From positions 186,001-250,000 of the forward strand of contig NZ_BNBM01000006.1 of the NCBI RefSeq assembly GCF_014655715.1: DNA of 64,000 nt, given 5' to 3'. Every line of letters starts with the position of its first letter. Position 1 is the first letter of the stretch. The stretch is from Streptomyces lanatus. GTDB lineage: Bacteria > Actinomycetota > Actinomycetes > Streptomycetales > Streptomycetaceae. Made by a program: the position numbers and the translations under genes. Under the pieces are notes generated by a model that was not told the DNA's origin, did not search any database, and saw only the letters and a list, made by a program, of their open reading frames with translations. This document shows, piece after piece, positions 42,323-51,623 of this stretch.

Positions 42323-45010
42323 ATGAGCGAGCACCGTCGCAAACCGCCGCCGCCGCAGGGAGGCGGACGTGCCGCGGCCCGACGCGGCCAGGCCGGTTCG
42401 TCCCCCGGCCGCCGAGCGGCACCGCGAGGCGCCACCGGGTCTCCCTCCGACTCGTACGGGTCGGATTCGGTGAGCGAGGAACGTCCCTACGGAGGCCGCG
42501 CCGAAGCACGACGCGCGGCCCAACGAGGTGGTGGCAGCCGCCGCAGAGCGGCCGAACCGGGCAGGGGTGGCCGTCGCGCCTCCCCTGGTGGGCCGGGCGG
42601 CCCCGGGCGCGGCAGAGGGCGCATGGCGCCGCCGGCCCGGAAGCGGTTCATCGACTACCCCCGCGCGGGCAAGGACGGCGTGGCGCGCTGGGTGCCGTCG
42701 TGGCGGTTGATCGCCGGACTGTTCATCGGCTTCCTCGGCAGCCTCGTGGCTGTCGCGGGCATCGGGTACGCCATGGTGGACATCCCCGTGGTCGCCAAGA
42801 CCGCGACGGCGCAGAACAACGTCTACCAATGGTCCAACGGCGACGTGATGGTCTCCACCGGCGGTGAGGTGAACCGGCAGGAGGTCAACCTGGCGCGGAT
42901 CCCCAAGGCCATGCAGAACGCGGTGATCTCGCAGGAGAACAAGACGTTCCGCAGCGACAGCGGCATCGACCCGAAGGGCATCGCCCGCGCTGTCCTGAAC
43001 ATGGCCAGGGGCGGCGAGACCCAGGGCGGCTCGACGATCACTCAGCAGTACGTCAAGAACGCGATGCTGGACGACCAGTCGCAGACCCTCTCGCGTAAGT
43101 TCCAGGAGATCTTCGTCTCGATCAAGGTGGGCGCCAAGCTGTCGAAGGACGACATCATGGCCGGCTACCTCAACTCCGCCTACTACGGGCGCAACGCGTA
43201 CGGGATCCAGGCCGCGGCCCGCGCGTACTTCGACAAGGACGCCGAAGACCTGAATGAAGGGGAGTGCGCCTTCCTGTCGGCCATGCTCAAGGGCGCCACG
43301 TACTTCGATCCGGCGGGTTCGAGGTCCATCGACCCGGCAGCCACGCCCGAGGCCAACAGCAAGCGTGCTCTGATCCAGATGCAGGACACCCTCGACAAGA
43401 TGGTCGAGTACGGACATCTCGACGCCGCGACGCGGGCCAAGTTCACCAAGCTTCCCGCGGTTCAGAACCCGCGCGCCAACGGCGCGTTGAGCGGCCAGGT
43501 CGGCTACCTCGTCGATCTCGCCAATGCCTACCTGGTCAACAACAGCGACAAGACCGGGATCACCGAGCGGCGGCTACGGGAAGGCGGTCTCACGATCAAA
43601 ACGACCTTCGACAAGAAGAAGGTCAACGAGCTCGAGAAGGCCGTGACGAAGGTCTACAAGGCCAACATCAAGCCCAAGGAGCGTCCGGAGACCGACACCC
43701 ACGTCCAGTTCGGCGGGGCGTCGGTGGATCCGAAGACCGGAGCGATCAAGGCCATCTACGGTGGCGCGGACGCGACGAAGCACTTCACGAACAACGCCGA
43801 CGTCACGGGTGCCCAGGTCGGTTCGACGTTCAAGCCGTTCGTGCTCGCGGCCGCGATGAAGTGGGGCGTGCGGGACGAGAACCTCGGCGCGGAGCAGGCG
43901 CAGGACGAGCGCACCAAGGTCTCCCCGAAGAGCCTGTACAGCGGCAAGAACAAGCTCAAGATCAAGGACTACAAGGGCGACGTCTGGCAGAACGAGAAGG
44001 GCGAGGAGTGGAACCAGGTCAACGACGGCGATGAGTCGTACGGTTCTCCCCCGAACTACCAGATCGACCTCCGTGAGGCGATGAGGGAGTCGGTGAACTC
44101 CGCGTTCGTGCAGCTCGGCATGGACGTGGGGCTGGACAAGGTGAAGGAGGCGGCAGAGGATGCGGGCATCCTGGAGAGCAGCCTGACCGGCACCGAATAC
44201 CCGTCCTTCTCCATCGGTACCTCTCAGCCCAGCGCGATCCGCATGGCAGGCGCCTATGCGACCTTCGCGTCCAGCGGGGAGCAGCGTGACCCCTTCTCCG
44301 TCACGGAGGTGAAGGACAAGGACGGCGAGGTCTTCACCCACGAGGCCGTGACCACGCAGGCCTTCAACCAGGCGGTGGCCGACAACGTCACAGATGTCCT
44401 CAAGACCGTGGTCGAGGACGGTACGGGTACCAACGCCCAGCTGACCGGCCGCCCGGTGGCCGGTAAGACCGGTACGACCGACGGCAACCGGTCTGCCTGG
44501 TTCGTGGGCTACACCCCGCAGCTGTCGACGTCGATCGCGATGTTCAGGATGGACGACAACGAGAAGAACCAGAACCGTGAGTTCCTGAAGATGTTCGGAA
44601 CTGGTGGTCAGAAGAAGATCCACGGTGCCTCGTTCCCGTCCGAGATCTGGCACGACTACATGGAGCAGGCACTCAAGGGCCAGGAGGTGGAGACGTTCCC
44701 GACGCCGAAGCCCATCGGGGAAGTCATCAACGACGTTCCGATCCCGACGCCCACACCCACTCCCACCGAGACCGTCGAGGAGAGCCCGACGCCGTCGCCG
44801 ACCCCCTCGGAGACGGAGGTGTCGCCGACGCCCACGCCGACGGAGACCTGCAGCGAGTTCGACTGGCAGTGCGACAACTCCAACGGCGGGCAGAACGGCG
44901 GCACGGACGGCGGTACGACCTCGTCGCCGACGCCAACGGAGACGGAGACGGATAACAGCGGAGGTAATGCCAACGGCAACGGAGGCATCTTCGGCGGATC
45001 GTCGGGCTAG
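42323..45010 (+). CDS. Class A penicillin-binding protein
   Basis: 895 residues from ATG 42323 behind GAGGAG. It begins with a basic disordered cytoplasmic region of about 125 residues, then one signal-anchor helix (LIAGLFIGFLGSLVAVAGIG). The GT51 glycosyltransferase domain has the catalytic Glu205 in ENKTFRSDSGID and the GGSTITQQYVKN motif. The transpeptidase domain has SxxK (Ser501, Lys504 in GSTFKPF), SVNSAF and KTGT (Lys715). A C-terminal PTPTPTPTE and Asn/Gly-rich tail of about 90 residues probably crosses the wall. It polymerises and cross-links peptidoglycan. Confidence 0.96.
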   Translation: MSEHRRKPPPPQGGGRAAARRGQAGSSPGRRAAPRGATGSPSDSYGSDSVSEERPYGGRAEARRAAQRGGGSRRRAAEPGRGGRRASPGGPGGPGRGRGRMAPPARKRFIDYPRAGKDGVARWVPSWRLIAGLFIGFLGSLVAVAGIGYAMVDIPVVAKTATAQNNVYQWSNGDVMVSTGGEVNRQEVNLARIPKAMQNAVISQENKTFRSDSGIDPKGIARAVLNMARGGETQGGSTITQQYVKNAMLDDQSQTLSRKFQEIFVSIKVGAKLSKDDIMAGYLNSAYYGRNAYGIQAAARAYFDKDAEDLNEGECAFLSAMLKGATYFDPAGSRSIDPAATPEANSKRALIQMQDTLDKMVEYGHLDAATRAKFTKLPAVQNPRANGALSGQVGYLVDLANAYLVNNSDKTGITERRLREGGLTIKTTFDKKKVNELEKAVTKVYKANIKPKERPETDTHVQFGGASVDPKTGAIKAIYGGADATKHFTNNADVTGAQVGSTFKPFVLAAAMKWGVRDENLGAEQAQDERTKVSPKSLYSGKNKLKIKDYKGDVWQNEKGEEWNQVNDGDESYGSPPNYQIDLREAMRESVNSAFVQLGMDVGLDKVKEAAEDAGILESSLTGTEYPSFSIGTSQPSAIRMAGAYATFASSGEQRDPFSVTEVKDKDGEVFTHEAVTTQAFNQAVADNVTDVLKTVVEDGTGTNAQLTGRPVAGKTGTTDGNRSAWFVGYTPQLSTSIAMFRMDDNEKNQNREFLKMFGTGGQKKIHGASFPSEIWHDYMEQALKGQEVETFPTPKPIGEVINDVPIPTPTPTPTETVEESPTPSPTPSETEVSPTPTPTETCSEFDWQCDNSNGGQNGGTDGGTTSSPTPTETETDNSGGNANGNGGIFGGSSG

Positions 45011-45025
45011 AAGCCGATGTGATTA

Positions 45026-45068
45026 GGCCGGTGGCCGGCACCCATCTCATGGGTGCCGGCCACCGGCC
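45026..45068 (+). terminator. Terminator of the penicillin-binding protein gene
   Basis: A perfect 20-bp stem (45026-45045 and 45049-45068) with a CTC loop, 15 bases past the stop codon, followed by GTTTGTGG. Confidence 0.88.
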
Positions 45069-45103
45069 GTTTGTGGCTGTACCCAGGGCTCGGGCGGCGG
45101 CCT

Positions 45104-45117
45104 GTTTCACGTGAAAC
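45104..45117. promoter_or_regulatory. parS: parS site, first of a tandem pair
   Basis: Exact GTTTCACGTGAAAC, four bases from the next copy. Confidence 0.93.
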
Positions 45118-45121
45118 GTCG

Positions 45122-45135
45122 GTTTCACGTGAAAC
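45122..45135. promoter_or_regulatory. parS: parS site, second of a tandem pair
   Basis: Exact GTTTCACGTGAAAC; centre-to-centre distance to the first copy is 18 bases. Confidence 0.93.
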
Positions 45136-45199
45136 ACTCAACGCGCACACCCTCGCCGTCCTCGCACCGTTCTCAGACACGTACGGCAGGATGTGGCCC

Positions 45200-46699
45200 A
45201 TGCCCAGTGCAGAGACGACGCCCACGAGTGTGCACGAGCCGGACCCGGTGCGGCCGACCAGGGAGGACGAGGTCGCCGCGAACGGCAGTGAGCTGATCGG
45301 TGGCCCCATCGGACGGCGCGCCCTGCTCGGGACGTCCTGGTGGACTCCCGTGCGGATCATCGCGCTCGTGGCGATCGGAATGTTCGCACTCGGGCTGGTC
45401 CAGAAGGCGCCCTGCTACAACGGCGCCTGGTTCTTCGGTGCCAGCTCGCAGTACACGCATGCCTGCTACTCGGACATCCCGCACCTCTTCCAGGGGCGCG
45501 GCTTCGCCGATGGGCTGGTGCCGTACTTCGACAAGCTTCCCGGCGACATGGAGTACCTCGAGTACCCGGTGCTGACCGGTGTCTTCATGGAGGTCGCCTC
45601 CTGGCTCACGACGGGCAGCGGCAGCATCCAGCACCAGGAGCAGTGGTACTGGATGGTCAATGCCGGGATGCTGATGGTGTGCGCGGCCGTCATCGCCGTC
45701 TGTGTGACCCGTACGCATGCCCGGCGCCCCTGGGACGGTCTGCTGGTCGCCCTGGCGCCCGCCTTCGCGCTGACCGCGACCATCAACTGGGACCTGCTGG
45801 CCGTCGCCCTGACGGCCGCCGCGATGCTGATGTGGTCGAGGAGCCGCCCGGTCGCTTTCGGCATCTTGCTGGGCCTTGCCACAGCCGCGAAGCTCTATCC
45901 CGTCTTCCTGCTCGGCCCGCTGCTCGTCCTGTGCTGGCGCGCGGGCAAGTGGCGGGACTTCGGCAAGGCGCTGGGCGGCACGGTCGTCGCCTGGCTGGTG
46001 GTGAACCTTCCGGTGATGCTGCTCGCCTGGGACGGATGGTCGCAGTTCTACCGGTTCAGTCAGGAGCGGGGCGTCGACTTCGGCTCGTTCTGGCTGATCA
46101 TGGCCCAGAACTCCTCCGACCCGCTGAGCACCGAGACCGTCAACACGCTTGCCACGCTGCTGATGCTGCTGTGCTGTGCCGGTGTCGCCGCGCTCACGCT
46201 CACCGCTCCGCGCCGGCCGCGCTTCGCCCAGCTGGCCTTCCTGATCGTCGCGGCGTTCATCCTCACCAACAAGGTCTACTCGCCGCAGTACGTCCTGTGG
46301 CTGGTGCCCCTGGCCGTGCTCGCCCGGCCGAGGTGGCGGGACTTCCTCATCTGGCAAGCGTGCGAGGTGGCGTACTTCCTCGGGATCTGGCTGTACCTCG
46401 CGTACACGACCAGCGGGGACGCCCACAAGGGACTGCCGCCCGACGGCTATCACTGGGCCATCGGCGTGCACCTGCTGGGGACGCTGTACATGTGCGCCGT
46501 CGTCGTACGGGACATCCTCATGCCGGAGCGCGATCCGGTGCGCCGAGCCGGTGACGACGACCCCTCGGGCGGTGTTCTCGACAAGGCCGAGGATGTCTTC
46601 GTGTTCGGCCACGCGGCCCATCCGCCCCGGCATGCGGCCCACTTCGACGGGCAGCAGGTGGAGTGGGGAAGCCGGGAGGCGACCGGGAGTTCGCTCTGA
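45200..46699 (+). CDS. GT87 (DUF2029) family membrane glycosyltransferase
   Basis: 499 residues from ATG 45200; ATG 45191 three codons earlier is an alternative. About 11 transmembrane helices of the GT-C type, starting with WWTPVRIIALVAIGMFALGL. The first extracellular loop has acidic residues and the aromatic DIPHLFQGRGFADGLVPYFD segment, where GT87 proteins keep their catalytic Asp. Later LATAAKLYPVFLLGPLLV and the LTNKVYSPQYVLWLVPL motif are typical of the family. It probably uses a polyprenyl-phosphate mannose donor; the acceptor is unknown. A soluble tail of about 60 residues ends the protein. Two parS sites precede it. Confidence 0.88.
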   Translation: MPSAETTPTSVHEPDPVRPTREDEVAANGSELIGGPIGRRALLGTSWWTPVRIIALVAIGMFALGLVQKAPCYNGAWFFGASSQYTHACYSDIPHLFQGRGFADGLVPYFDKLPGDMEYLEYPVLTGVFMEVASWLTTGSGSIQHQEQWYWMVNAGMLMVCAAVIAVCVTRTHARRPWDGLLVALAPAFALTATINWDLLAVALTAAAMLMWSRSRPVAFGILLGLATAAKLYPVFLLGPLLVLCWRAGKWRDFGKALGGTVVAWLVVNLPVMLLAWDGWSQFYRFSQERGVDFGSFWLIMAQNSSDPLSTETVNTLATLLMLLCCAGVAALTLTAPRRPRFAQLAFLIVAAFILTNKVYSPQYVLWLVPLAVLARPRWRDFLIWQACEVAYFLGIWLYLAYTTSGDAHKGLPPDGYHWAIGVHLLGTLYMCAVVVRDILMPERDPVRRAGDDDPSGGVLDKAEDVFVFGHAAHPPRHAAHFDGQQVEWGSREATGSSL

Positions 46700-46727
46700 G
46701 CGAACAGGGCGTAGAGGGCGTACGCGA

Positions 46728-46761
46728 AAGGCCGTACACGGAAGGGTCCGTGTACGGCCTT
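46728..46761. terminator. Bidirectional terminator between GT87 and racemase-like genes
   Basis: A 15-bp perfect stem (46728-46742 and 46747-46761, loop AGGG) between convergent genes. Confidence 0.82.
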
Positions 46762-46813
46762 CGCCGTTACGGCGGTACCGGGCGGCGGCCGTTCAGCCGC
46801 CGAGCGGTGTGGG

Positions 46814-47845
46814 TCAGCGGTCCACGATGCGGTCGAACTGCGTGGTGGTGTGCCGCAGATGGGCGACCAGTTCGTCGCCGACCTTCGGCTCGGGGGCGTC
46901 CGAGGGGACGAACAGGATCGAGACCTGCATGTGCGGCGGCTCCGCGAACCAGCGCTGCTTGCCGCCCCAGACGAAGGGAGAAAGGTTCCGGTTCACCGTG
47001 GCCAGGCCGGCCCGTGCGACGCCCTTGGCACGCGGCATGACGCCGTGCAGGGCCTTCGGGGCCTCCAGGCCCACTCCGTGCGACGTACCGCCCGCCACGA
47101 CCACCAGGAAGCCGTCCGAGGCCGCCTTCTGCTGCCGGTAGCCGAAGCGGTCGCCCTTGGAGACGCGGGTGACGTCCAGGACGGCGCCGCGGTACTCGGT
47201 GGCGTCGTGGTCCCCCAGCCACAGCCGGGTGCCGATGCGGGCGCGGAAGCGGGTCTGCGGGAACTGCTGCTGGAGACGGGCGAGTTCCTCGGCCTTGAGA
47301 TGGCTGACGAACATCGTGTGCAGCGGCAGCCTGGCCGCGCGCAGCCGGTCCATCCAGCCGATGACCTCCTCGACGGCGTCCGAGCCGTCGGTGCGGTCCA
47401 GCGGCAGATGGATGGCGAAGCCCTCCAGGCGGACGTTCTCGATGGCCTGGTGCAGCTGCGGCAGGTCCTGCTCGCTGATGCCGTGCCGCTTCATCGAGGA
47501 CATCACCTCGATGACCACACGGGCGCCCACGAGGCCGTACACGCCGTCCACCGACGACACCGAGCGGATGACGCGGTCGGGCAGCGGTACGGGCTCCTCG
47601 CCGCGCCGGTACGGCGTCAGGACCAGCAGATCGCCGCCGAACCAGTCCTTGATGCGCGCGGCCTCGTAGGTCGTGCCCACGGCAAGGACCTCGGAGCCCA
47701 GCCGTGTGGCCTCCTCCGCGAGGCGCTCGTGTCCGAAGCCGTAGCCGTTGCCCTTGCAGACCGGGACGAGGCCCGGGAACTGCTCCTGCACGTGCTTGTG
47801 GTGCGCCCGCCAGCGCGCGGTGTCGACGTAGAGCGTGAGCGCCAT
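46814..47845 (-). CDS. Alanine-racemase-like PLP protein
   Basis: 343 residues. The N-terminal barrel resembles alanine racemase, with the PLP lysine Lys31 in VCKGNGYGFG, and later GFAIHLPLDRTDG and SRARIGTRLWLG-like segments (FRARIGTRLWLG). The C-terminal beta domain is atypical: the catalytic Tyr and dimer contacts of true Alr are not obvious, and residues DATEYRGAVLDVTRVSKGDR replace the usual ones. It lies next to a FemX gene on the same strand 98 bases away, so cell-wall amino acid metabolism is a reasonable guess. Racemase activity should not be assumed. Confidence 0.85.
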   Translation of the reverse strand: MALTLYVDTARWRAHHKHVQEQFPGLVPVCKGNGYGFGHERLAEEATRLGSEVLAVGTTYEAARIKDWFGGDLLVLTPYRRGEEPVPLPDRVIRSVSSVDGVYGLVGARVVIEVMSSMKRHGISEQDLPQLHQAIENVRLEGFAIHLPLDRTDGSDAVEEVIGWMDRLRAARLPLHTMFVSHLKAEELARLQQQFPQTRFRARIGTRLWLGDHDATEYRGAVLDVTRVSKGDRFGYRQQKAASDGFLVVVAGGTSHGVGLEAPKALHGVMPRAKGVARAGLATVNRNLSPFVWGGKQRWFAEPPHMQVSILFVPSDAPEPKVGDELVAHLRHTTTQFDRIVDR

Positions 47846-47943
47846 GGCCGGACCTGGAACCTTTCTCGTGGCTGCGGTGTATCAGAGATATGGAAGCTAT
47901 CGACGGTGCAGCAGTTGACGGTATCGAAGCAGAGAACGCGAGG

Positions 47944-49062
47944 TCAGCGACGCGACATGTAGATGTCGAGCGCCTTGTGGAGCAGCTTGTTGAGCGGGAA
48001 GTCCCACTCGCCGAGGTACTCGGCGGCCTGCCCGCCCGTGCCCACCTTGAACTGGATCAGGCCGAAGAGGTGGTCGGTCTCGTCCAGCGAGTCGGAGATG
48101 CCGCGCAGGTCGTAGACGGTGGCGCCGAGGGCGTAGGCGTCGCGCAGCATCCGCCACTGCATCGCGTTCGAGGGCCGGACCTCACGGCCGATGTTGTCGG
48201 AGGCGCCGTAGGAGTACCAGACATGGCCGCCGACGATCAGCATCGTCGCCGCCGACAGGTTCACACCCTCGTGGCGGGCGAAGTACAGCCGCATGCGGTT
48301 GGGGTCCTCGTTGTTGAGAGCCGTCCACATGCGCTGGAAGTACGACAGCGGGCGCGGCCGGAAGTGGTCGCGCACCGCCGTGATCTCGTACAGGCGCTGC
48401 CATTCCGCGAGGTCCTGGTAGCCGCCCTGGACGACCTCGACGCCGGCCTTCTCGGCCTTCTTGATGTTGCGTCGCCACAGCTGGTTGAAGTTCTTGTGCA
48501 CCTCTTCCAGGGACCGGTTGGCCAGCGGCACCTGGTAGACATAGCGGGGCTGGACGTCGCCGAAGCCGGCCCCGCCGTCCTCGCCCTGCTGCCAGCCCAT
48601 ACGACGCAGCTTGTCGGCGACTTCGAAGGCGCGCGGCTCGATGAAGTCGGCCTCGATGTCACGCAGCCGCTTCACGTCCGGGTTCTGGATGCCGGCCTTG
48701 ATGGAGGTGGCCTCCCAGCGCCGGATGATCACCGGCGGGCCCATCTTCACGGAGAAGGCGCCCTGCTGCTTGAGGTGCGCGAGCATCGGTTCCAGCCACT
48801 CGGTCAGATTCGGCGCGAACCAGTTGATGACCGGGCCCTCGGGCAGATACGCGAGGTAGCGCTTGATCTTGGGAAGCTGGCGGTAGAGGACGAGGCCCGC
48901 GCCGACCAGTTCGCCGCTCCGGTCGAACCAGCCGAGGCTCTCCGAGCGCCATTCCGCCTTGACGTCAGCCCAGGCCGGGACCTGCATGTGGCTCGCCGCC
49001 GGCAGGCTCTGGATGTATGCCAGATGCTGCTCGCGACTGATCGTCCTCAGGGTCAGGCTCAT
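47944..49062 (-). CDS. femX: FemX-like peptidoglycan bridge-forming aminoacyltransferase
   Basis: 372 residues, with two GNAT-like folds as in FemABX enzymes. Notable segments are SHMQVPAWADVKAEWRSESL near the N terminus, RYLAYLPEGPVINW, RYVYQVPLANRSLEEVHKNF, and the C-terminal AMQWRMLRDAYALGATVYDL and YDLRGISDSLDETDHLFGLI. In S. coelicolor FemX uses glycyl-tRNA to add the single glycine of the peptidoglycan cross-bridge to lipid II; the same role is expected here. The coiled-coil arm (NFNQLWRRNIKKAEKAG) is short. Confidence 0.92.
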   Translation of the reverse strand: MSLTLRTISREQHLAYIQSLPAASHMQVPAWADVKAEWRSESLGWFDRSGELVGAGLVLYRQLPKIKRYLAYLPEGPVINWFAPNLTEWLEPMLAHLKQQGAFSVKMGPPVIIRRWEATSIKAGIQNPDVKRLRDIEADFIEPRAFEVADKLRRMGWQQGEDGGAGFGDVQPRYVYQVPLANRSLEEVHKNFNQLWRRNIKKAEKAGVEVVQGGYQDLAEWQRLYEITAVRDHFRPRPLSYFQRMWTALNNEDPNRMRLYFARHEGVNLSAATMLIVGGHVWYSYGASDNIGREVRPSNAMQWRMLRDAYALGATVYDLRGISDSLDETDHLFGLIQFKVGTGGQAAEYLGEWDFPLNKLLHKALDIYMSRR

Positions 49063-49276
49063 TCGGGGCGCTCCTCGGGCTGGTGTGTCCCCATGGGTAC
49101 AGGGGCTCCGGCTCTCGCGGAAGCCTACTGCGCCTTGGGAGCGCCCCGACTGGGCGTACGGAAGCTTCGCCCCGGCTTCCGTGCCGCCGCGGCGTTCGAG
49201 AGTGTTCTATGCGGTGTTCTACCGGTGTTCGGAGGTCGGTCTCCGTGGCGGGCGCGAGGAGGGCAGTGCCCCGGCG

Positions 49277-49585
49277 TCAGAAGCCGCCGAAGAGCCCGCC
49301 GTGCGCCATGCCGAGGAAGAAGCCGACTCCGGAGGCACCGAGACCCACGATCAGGCCGAAGCGCTCACGCGTCGTCTCCGAGATCCACTGGCCGTACGCA
49401 CCCGTGAGGATGCCCACCAGGCCGGTCCAGGAGCTGAGCAGGTGCAAGAAGTGGAACTGTGCCGTGATGAACGACGTGATGCCGAGCACCAGGGTCACCA
49501 CAAGCAGGGTGTCCTGGATGGGATGGGACTTTCCGTCCGTGGCGAAGAGGCCTCCGACGGTATTGGGTCGCAATGCCTGTGCCAT
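49277..49585 (-). CDS. Small integral membrane protein, unknown
   Basis: 102 residues from ATG 49585, six bases behind AGGAGG, which overrules the longer reading from 49630. Three hydrophobic segments are visible: LLVVTLVLGITSFITAQFHF, SSWTGLVGILTGAYGQWI and FGLIVGLGASGVGFFLGMAH. The N terminus (AQALRPNTVGGLFATDGKSH) and the central ISETTRERF motif seem conserved in actinobacteria. It precedes the rpsF operon divergently. The function is unknown. Confidence 0.85.
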   Translation of the reverse strand: MAQALRPNTVGGLFATDGKSHPIQDTLLVVTLVLGITSFITAQFHFLHLLSSWTGLVGILTGAYGQWISETTRERFGLIVGLGASGVGFFLGMAHGGLFGGF

Positions 49586-49850
49586 AGGGCACCTCCTGCG
49601 GAAGGCGGCGCATCGTAGCGCCATACACACCCGATGTGTACAGATTGTGGGCGACGGCGGCCGGATTTCAACCGGACGCCGGTGTGCGGGTACTGTGTAC
49701 CGTCTGCACCGGTGTCTGCCCGGGCCAGCTCCGGGGGAACCGCGAGGTCACCCCCGATTGTCAGTGCCGGCCGATACCGTTGCGTACGCATCACAACCCT
49801 CCTGCCACGGAACGACCGTGGCCGCTGAGTCCAAAGGAGGTGGGTTCCAC

Positions 49851-50141
49851 ATGCGTCACTACGAGGTGATGGTCATCCTCGACCCCGATCTGGAGGAGCG
49901 CGCTGTCGCCCCCCTGATCGAGAACTTCCTCTCCGTCGTCCGTGAGGGCAACGGCAAGGTCGAGAAGGTCGACACCTGGGGCCGTCGTCGTCTCTCGTAC
50001 GAGATCAAGAAGAAGCCCGAGGGCATCTACTCGGTCATCGACCTGCAGGCCGAGCCTGCGGTCGTCAAGGAGCTCGACCGCCAGATGAACCTGAACGAGT
50101 CGGTCCTCCGGACCAAGGTCCTCCGCCCCGAGACCCACTGA
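49851..50141 (+). CDS. rpsF: Ribosomal protein bS6
   Basis: 96 residues from ATG 49851 behind AAAGGAGGT. RHYEVMVILDPDLEERAVAP and DTWGRRRLSYEIKKKPEGIY are full-length S6 features; the glutamate-rich tail of E. coli S6 is absent. First gene of rpsF-ssb-rpsR-rplI. Confidence 0.98.
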   Translation: MRHYEVMVILDPDLEERAVAPLIENFLSVVREGNGKVEKVDTWGRRRLSYEIKKKPEGIYSVIDLQAEPAVVKELDRQMNLNESVLRTKVLRPETH

Positions 50142-50222
50142 GCTCTTCCGCTCAGCTGATCTCGGGATTCGAGTAGCAGCAACCAAGCAGCCAGACCAGC
50201 AAACCCGCCGAGAGGTTCCCCC

Positions 50223-50834
50223 ATGGCAGGCGAGACCGTCATCACGGTCGTCGGCAATCTTGTCGACGACCCCGAGCTGCGCTTCACCCCGTCCGGTGCG
50301 GCGGTCGCGAAGTTCCGTGTCGCGTCCACCCCCCGCACCTTCGACCGTCAGACCAATGAGTGGAAGGACGGCGAGAGCCTGTTCCTGACCTGCTCGGTCT
50401 GGCGTCAGGCGGCGGAGAACGTCGCGGAGTCGCTCCAGCGAGGCATGCGCGTCATCGTGCAGGGCCGGCTGAAGCAGCGGTCCTACGAGGACCGTGAGGG
50501 CGTCAAGCGCACGGTCTACGAGCTGGACGTCGAGGAAGTCGGCGCCAGCCTGCGGAACGCCACGGCGAAGGTCACCAAGACCTCCGGTGGCGGCCGCGGT
50601 GGCCAGGGCGGTTACAGCGGCGGTGGCGGCCAGGGTGGCGGCGGCTGGGGTGGAAACTCCGGCGGCGGCCAGCAGGGCGGCGGCGGTGCTCCCGCCGACG
50701 ACCCGTGGGCGACCGGCGCTCCCGCCGGTGGCAACCAGGGCGGCGGCGGTGGCGGCGGCTGGGGTGGAAACTCCGGCGGCGGCCAGCAGGGCGGCGGCGG
50801 TGGCGGCGGCTACTCGGACGAGCCCCCCTTCTAG
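50223..50834 (+). CDS. ssb: Single-stranded DNA-binding protein
   Basis: 203 residues. The OB fold (about 1-115) shows AGETVITVVGNLVDDPELRF, NEWKDGESLFLTCSVWRQAA and YELDVEEVGASLRNATAKV. It is followed by a glycine-rich linker of about 75 residues containing a perfect 52-bp DNA duplication (GGGWGGNSGGGQQGGGG twice). The acidic tip YSDEPPF is the docking peptide for partner proteins. It coats single-stranded DNA at forks. Lying in an operon with rpsF and rpsR marks it as the housekeeping SSB. Confidence 0.98.
   Translation: MAGETVITVVGNLVDDPELRFTPSGAAVAKFRVASTPRTFDRQTNEWKDGESLFLTCSVWRQAAENVAESLQRGMRVIVQGRLKQRSYEDREGVKRTVYELDVEEVGASLRNATAKVTKTSGGGRGGQGGYSGGGGQGGGGWGGNSGGGQQGGGGAPADDPWATGAPAGGNQGGGGGGGWGGNSGGGQQGGGGGGGYSDEPPF
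50637..50802. repeat. 52-bp perfect direct repeat in the ssb linker
   Basis: Copies at 50637-50688 and 50751-50802 are identical and 114 bases apart, in frame, coding the Gly/Gln linker of SSB. Confidence 0.9.
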
Positions 50835-50893
50835 ACCCTCGGGTCTGGGGCGGGGCCGTACCCCAAACTTCTTGATCACACAGGAGAAACACC

Positions 50894-51130
50894 ATGGCGA
50901 AGCCGCCTGTGCGCAAGCCGAAGAAGAAGGTCTGCGCATTCTGCAAGGACAAGGTCACGTACGTGGACTACAAGGACACGAACATGCTGCGGAAGTTCAT
51001 TTCCGACCGCGGCAAGATCCGTGCCCGCCGCGTGACCGGCAACTGCACGCAGCACCAGCGTGACGTCGCCACGGCCGTCAAGAACAGCCGTGAGATGGCG
51101 CTGCTGCCCTACACCTCCACCGCGCGATAA
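50894..51130 (+). CDS. rpsR: Ribosomal protein bS18 (zinc-binding form)
   Basis: 78 residues. The N-terminal CxxC (Cys14, Cys17 in VCAFCKDK) with Cys51 and His54 (NCTQHQ) makes this the zinc-binding C+ type, as opposed to the zinc-free paralog expressed under Zur control in many actinobacteria. Third gene of the rpsF operon. Confidence 0.97.
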   Translation: MAKPPVRKPKKKVCAFCKDKVTYVDYKDTNMLRKFISDRGKIRARRVTGNCTQHQRDVATAVKNSREMALLPYTSTAR

Positions 51131-51148
51131 GGGAAGGGTGACCGAAAC

Positions 51149-51595
51149 ATGAAGATCATCCTCACCCACGAGGTCTCCGGCCTCGGCGCCGCGGGCGACG
51201 TCGTCGACGTCAAGGACGGTTACGCTCGCAACTACCTGATCCCGCGGAAGTTCGCTATCCGCTGGACCAAGGGTGGCGAGAAGGACGTCGAGCAGATCCG
51301 TCGCGCTCGCAAGATCCACGAGATCCAGACCATCGAGCAGGCCAACGCTGTCAAGGCCCAGCTCGAAGGTGTGAAGGTCCGTCTGGCCGTCCGCTCCGGC
51401 GACGCCGGTCGTCTCTTCGGTTCCGTCACTCCGGCCGACGTCGCTTCCGCGATCAAGGCTGCCGGTGGCCCCGAGGTCGACAAGCGCCGCATTGAGCTGG
51501 GCTCCCCGATCAAGACCCTGGGCGCCCACGAGACGTCCGTGCGTCTGCACCCCGAGGTTGCCGCCAAGGTCAACATCGAGGTCGTCGCGGCCTGA
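51149..51595 (+). CDS. rplI: Ribosomal protein bL9
   Basis: 148 residues from ATG 51149. N-terminal KIILTHEVSGLGAAGDVVDV and KDGYARNYLIPRKFA, a long connecting helix (about 42-75) and the C-terminal RLFGSVTPADVASAI domain are all present. Last gene of the operon; a terminator follows. Confidence 0.98.
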   Translation: MKIILTHEVSGLGAAGDVVDVKDGYARNYLIPRKFAIRWTKGGEKDVEQIRRARKIHEIQTIEQANAVKAQLEGVKVRLAVRSGDAGRLFGSVTPADVASAIKAAGGPEVDKRRIELGSPIKTLGAHETSVRLHPEVAAKVNIEVVAA

Positions 51596-51623
51596 TCGCT
51601 GCGCTCAGCTTGAACAGCTGAAT

